15,639 bases of DNA, taken from positions 1-15,639 of the forward strand of contig JALRFZ010000148.1 in the NCBI GenBank assembly GCA_023253615.1. The letters run 5' to 3'. Below are positions 14,262 through 15,639 of this stretch, piece after piece. Position 1 is the stretch's first letter; each line of letters begins with the position of its first letter. This DNA comes from Verrucomicrobiales bacterium. GTDB lineage: Bacteria > Verrucomicrobiota > Verrucomicrobiia > Verrucomicrobiales > DEV007. The translations under genes were made by a program, and so were the position numbers. Below the pieces are notes generated by a model. That model saw only the letters and a list, made by a program, of their open reading frames with translations, was not told the DNA's origin and did no database searches.

Positions 14262-15071
14262 ATGAAACAAACCATTCTGATGACAGCGATCGGTGCGATG
14301 GCGCTCGGCGCCCATGCGGGCGACTGGGGGAAAACTCCGGTCGGCAAAGAGCCGATCGAGGAGTGCGTCGATCTCGGAGGTGAGATCGGGGCGGGCTACA
14401 TGAGCGATTACATTTTCTACGGCGCGCGCTTCGCCGGCGACAGCGCCTGGACCGGCGTGAGCTACACCATCGACGGTCTCGCCGTGCCGATCACGGTGGG
14501 AGCCTGGTATCTCAATGGCATCAACGAAGACGGTCTCGGCGGTGCCTACGACGAGCTCGATCTCTACGTGAGTGCGGAACTCGGGACCTTCGCCGGTTTC
14601 GATGTCTCCCTCGGGTTCACGCAGTTCATCTTCCCCGAACCCCGGAGCAACTTCGGATCGAACTTCGCGGGCGGATACAGCGAGCTCGGTCTCGACATCT
14701 CGCGCAGCCTCGGTTTCGTGGATCTCGCCCTCGAGTCGAACTACGCCATGGGCGGCTTCGCGAACGGCTGGTACCACCAGATCGGTATCGAGAAATCCTT
14801 CGGTCTTACCGACAGCATCAGCCTCGTCCTGGGCACCGGCATCGGATATTCCGACAACTACTTCTCCGCTCTCACCGCCAACGACAGCGGCTGGAACCAC
14901 TATTACGTGACGGCATCGCTTCCCATCGCGCTGAATTGCCGCACCACCCTCACCCCCTACATCGGCTATTCCGGTGCTCCCGATGGCTTCGTGATCGATG
15001 GAGTCAATCCCACGGGGGATCCCCAGAGCGACATTCTCCACGGAGGAGTTTCCCTCAGCGTCACTTTCTGA
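14262..15071 (+). CDS. Putative outer-membrane beta-barrel protein, tandem copy 3
   Basis: The 269-residue product has the signal peptide MKQTILMTAIGAMALGAHA, then GDWGKTPVGKEPIEECVDLGG. Strand-like segments (YMSDYIFYGARFAGDSAW, GLAVPITVGAWYLNG, GFDVSLGFTQFIFPE, RSLGFVDLALESNYAMGG) alternate with short polar turns. The C-terminus is DILHGGVSLSVTF, again with Phe last. Compared with copy 2 it lacks one residue near the end (PTGDPQ against PTGLDPQ), and its changes are concentrated in presumed loops, such as NFGSNFAGGYSE. It has its own leader and terminator. If the family forms barrels, the loop differences would be surface-exposed; that is inference. Confidence 0.87.
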   Translation: MKQTILMTAIGAMALGAHAGDWGKTPVGKEPIEECVDLGGEIGAGYMSDYIFYGARFAGDSAWTGVSYTIDGLAVPITVGAWYLNGINEDGLGGAYDELDLYVSAELGTFAGFDVSLGFTQFIFPEPRSNFGSNFAGGYSELGLDISRSLGFVDLALESNYAMGGFANGWYHQIGIEKSFGLTDSISLVLGTGIGYSDNYFSALTANDSGWNHYYVTASLPIALNCRTTLTPYIGYSGAPDGFVIDGVNPTGDPQSDILHGGVSLSVTF

Positions 15072-15107
15072 GGAACGCCCACGGCTGCGGGGACGCGACT
15101 TTTGCTG

Positions 15108-15154
15108 AACCTTGGTCTTGGACCGCCCCTTGGTCGGGGCGGTCCATTTTTTTT
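15108..15154 (+). terminator. Terminator of tandem copy 3, with conserved upstream motif
   Basis: A perfect 10-bp stem (GGACCGCCCC at 15120-15129, GGGGCGGTCC at 15136-15145) with loop TTGGTC is followed by A and eight T. AACCTTGGT (15108-15116) lies 3 nt upstream of the stem. The hairpin itself contains another CCTTGGT (15128-15134). Confidence 0.95.
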
Positions 15155-15196
15155 GCCGGGCGGGTCGTGCCGGATTTGCCGTTCCGCCGGTTTCAC

Positions 15197-15221
15197 GGCC
15201 GGTTGACCGACCGGCCTTTTT
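15197..15221 (+). terminator. Terminator-like hairpin just upstream of the NHL-repeat gene
   Basis: A perfect 7-bp stem (GGCCGGT at 15197-15203, ACCGGCC at 15210-15216) with a 6-nt loop is followed by TTTTT, ending 17 bp before the ATG at 15239. As a second terminator it would back up the one at 15120. If transcription starts upstream of it, it could act as an attenuator. A TTGACC (15203-15208) sits in the loop and stem. Confidence 0.55.
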
Positions 15222-15238
15222 CCAGCAGACTACCGGCG

Positions 15239-15639
15239 ATGAAAAAATCCGCCTCCATCCTCGCCCTGATCCTGTTCTTCACCTTGCCGCGGCTCGAGGC
15301 TGCGGAATGGACCATCGAGACCATCGCCGGTACCGGCAAACAAGGGTTCAGCGGTGACGGCGGGCCTGCTTTCAAGGCCGAACTCGACAATCCTTTCGGC
15401 ATCGTCCGCGGTCCCGACGGAGCCTTTTATTATTGCGAATATACCGGTCAGCGCATCCGCCGGATTGGTAAGGACGGCACCATCACCACCATCGCCGGCA
15501 CCGGGGCGGTCGGATTCACCGGAGATGGTGGACCGGCTTTGCAGGGCACCTTCAACAAGCCCCATGAGATCCGCTTCGACGCGGCGGGTGATCTCTTCAT
15601 CGTCGACATGGTCAATCACGCCGTGCGAAAGATCGACAT
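15239..15639 (+). CDS. Secreted NHL-repeat protein, 3'-truncated
   Basis: The first 133 codons of a gene that continues beyond the window. The signal peptide MKKSASILALILFFTLPRLEA is cut before AEWTIETIAGTG. Two NHL-type beta-propeller repeats are visible, marked by TIAGTGKQGFSGDGGPA and TIAGTGAVGFTGDGGPA, each followed by a P.(G/E)I(V/R) segment and then by RIRRIGKDG in the first and AVRKID in the second. Such proteins are six-bladed propellers often exported for binding or lyase roles; no catalytic residue can be assigned from this part. No Shine-Dalgarno precedes the ATG, which was chosen because the signal peptide starts there. Confidence 0.9.
   Translation, partial: MKKSASILALILFFTLPRLEAAEWTIETIAGTGKQGFSGDGGPAFKAELDNPFGIVRGPDGAFYYCEYTGQRIRRIGKDGTITTIAGTGAVGFTGDGGPALQGTFNKPHEIRFDAAGDLFIVDMVNHAVRKID

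Noticed and set aside
1..15639. Defence system, prophage, integron or toxin-antitoxin module
   Set aside because: No integrase, transposase, nuclease, reverse transcriptase, toxin-antitoxin pair or phage gene is present. All genes outside the repeat cluster look like resident chromosomal genes.

Overview
The window is GC-rich chromosomal DNA from a Gram-negative bacterium. The evidence is an outer-membrane lipid transport (Mla) operon, an L,D-transpeptidase lipoprotein, and four paralogous secreted proteins with beta-barrel-like C-termini. The best guess is the phylum Verrucomicrobiota (Luteolibacter/Haloferula/Akkermansia-like). This is inferred from the gene mix, the scarcity of Shine-Dalgarno motifs before most starts, and the style of the intergenic repeats; no marker gene proves it. 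Both ends cut a gene: trpB on the left and an NHL-repeat protein on the right.

Layout: positions 1-939 hold the 3' three quarters of trpB. Convergent to it is an exported protein of unknown function (974-1915, minus). Diverging from that are an L,D-transpeptidase lipoprotein (2128-2943) and rpsT for ribosomal protein S20 (3005-3277), which has its own sigma70-type promoter overlapping the transpeptidase stop codon and a strong terminator. The convergent gap 3370-3881 carries a cluster of short imperfect-palindrome repeats and ends in the terminator of a minus-strand gene for a putative outer-membrane protein (3882-4709).

Positions 9751 to 4872 form a compact minus-strand operon: mlaE, mlaF, mlaD, a small membrane-anchored unknown protein, coaX (type III pantothenate kinase) and a ROK-family sugar kinase. 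It combines phospholipid transport across the envelope with coenzyme A synthesis and sugar phosphorylation. Two of its enzymes have altered motifs: the ROK kinase has lost all four usual zinc ligands, and CoaX has an Asn-rich N-terminal phosphate motif. Divergent to it is a translationally coupled pair: a beta-hydroxyacid dehydrogenase-family reductase and a YgfZ-type folate-binding protein (9830-11529).

Positions 11708-15154 hold three tandem paralogs of the 3882-4709 protein. Each is a separate unit with its own conserved 36-nt leader, a short conserved 3' motif and a strong intrinsic terminator. The leader motif (ACCAAGG) and the 3' motif (CCTTGGT) are perfectly complementary in all three units, and both are missing from the fourth, minus-strand paralog. 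This suggests a shared RNA-level control and is the most original signal in the window. The window ends in the first 133 codons of a secreted NHL-repeat protein, preceded by a terminator-like hairpin.
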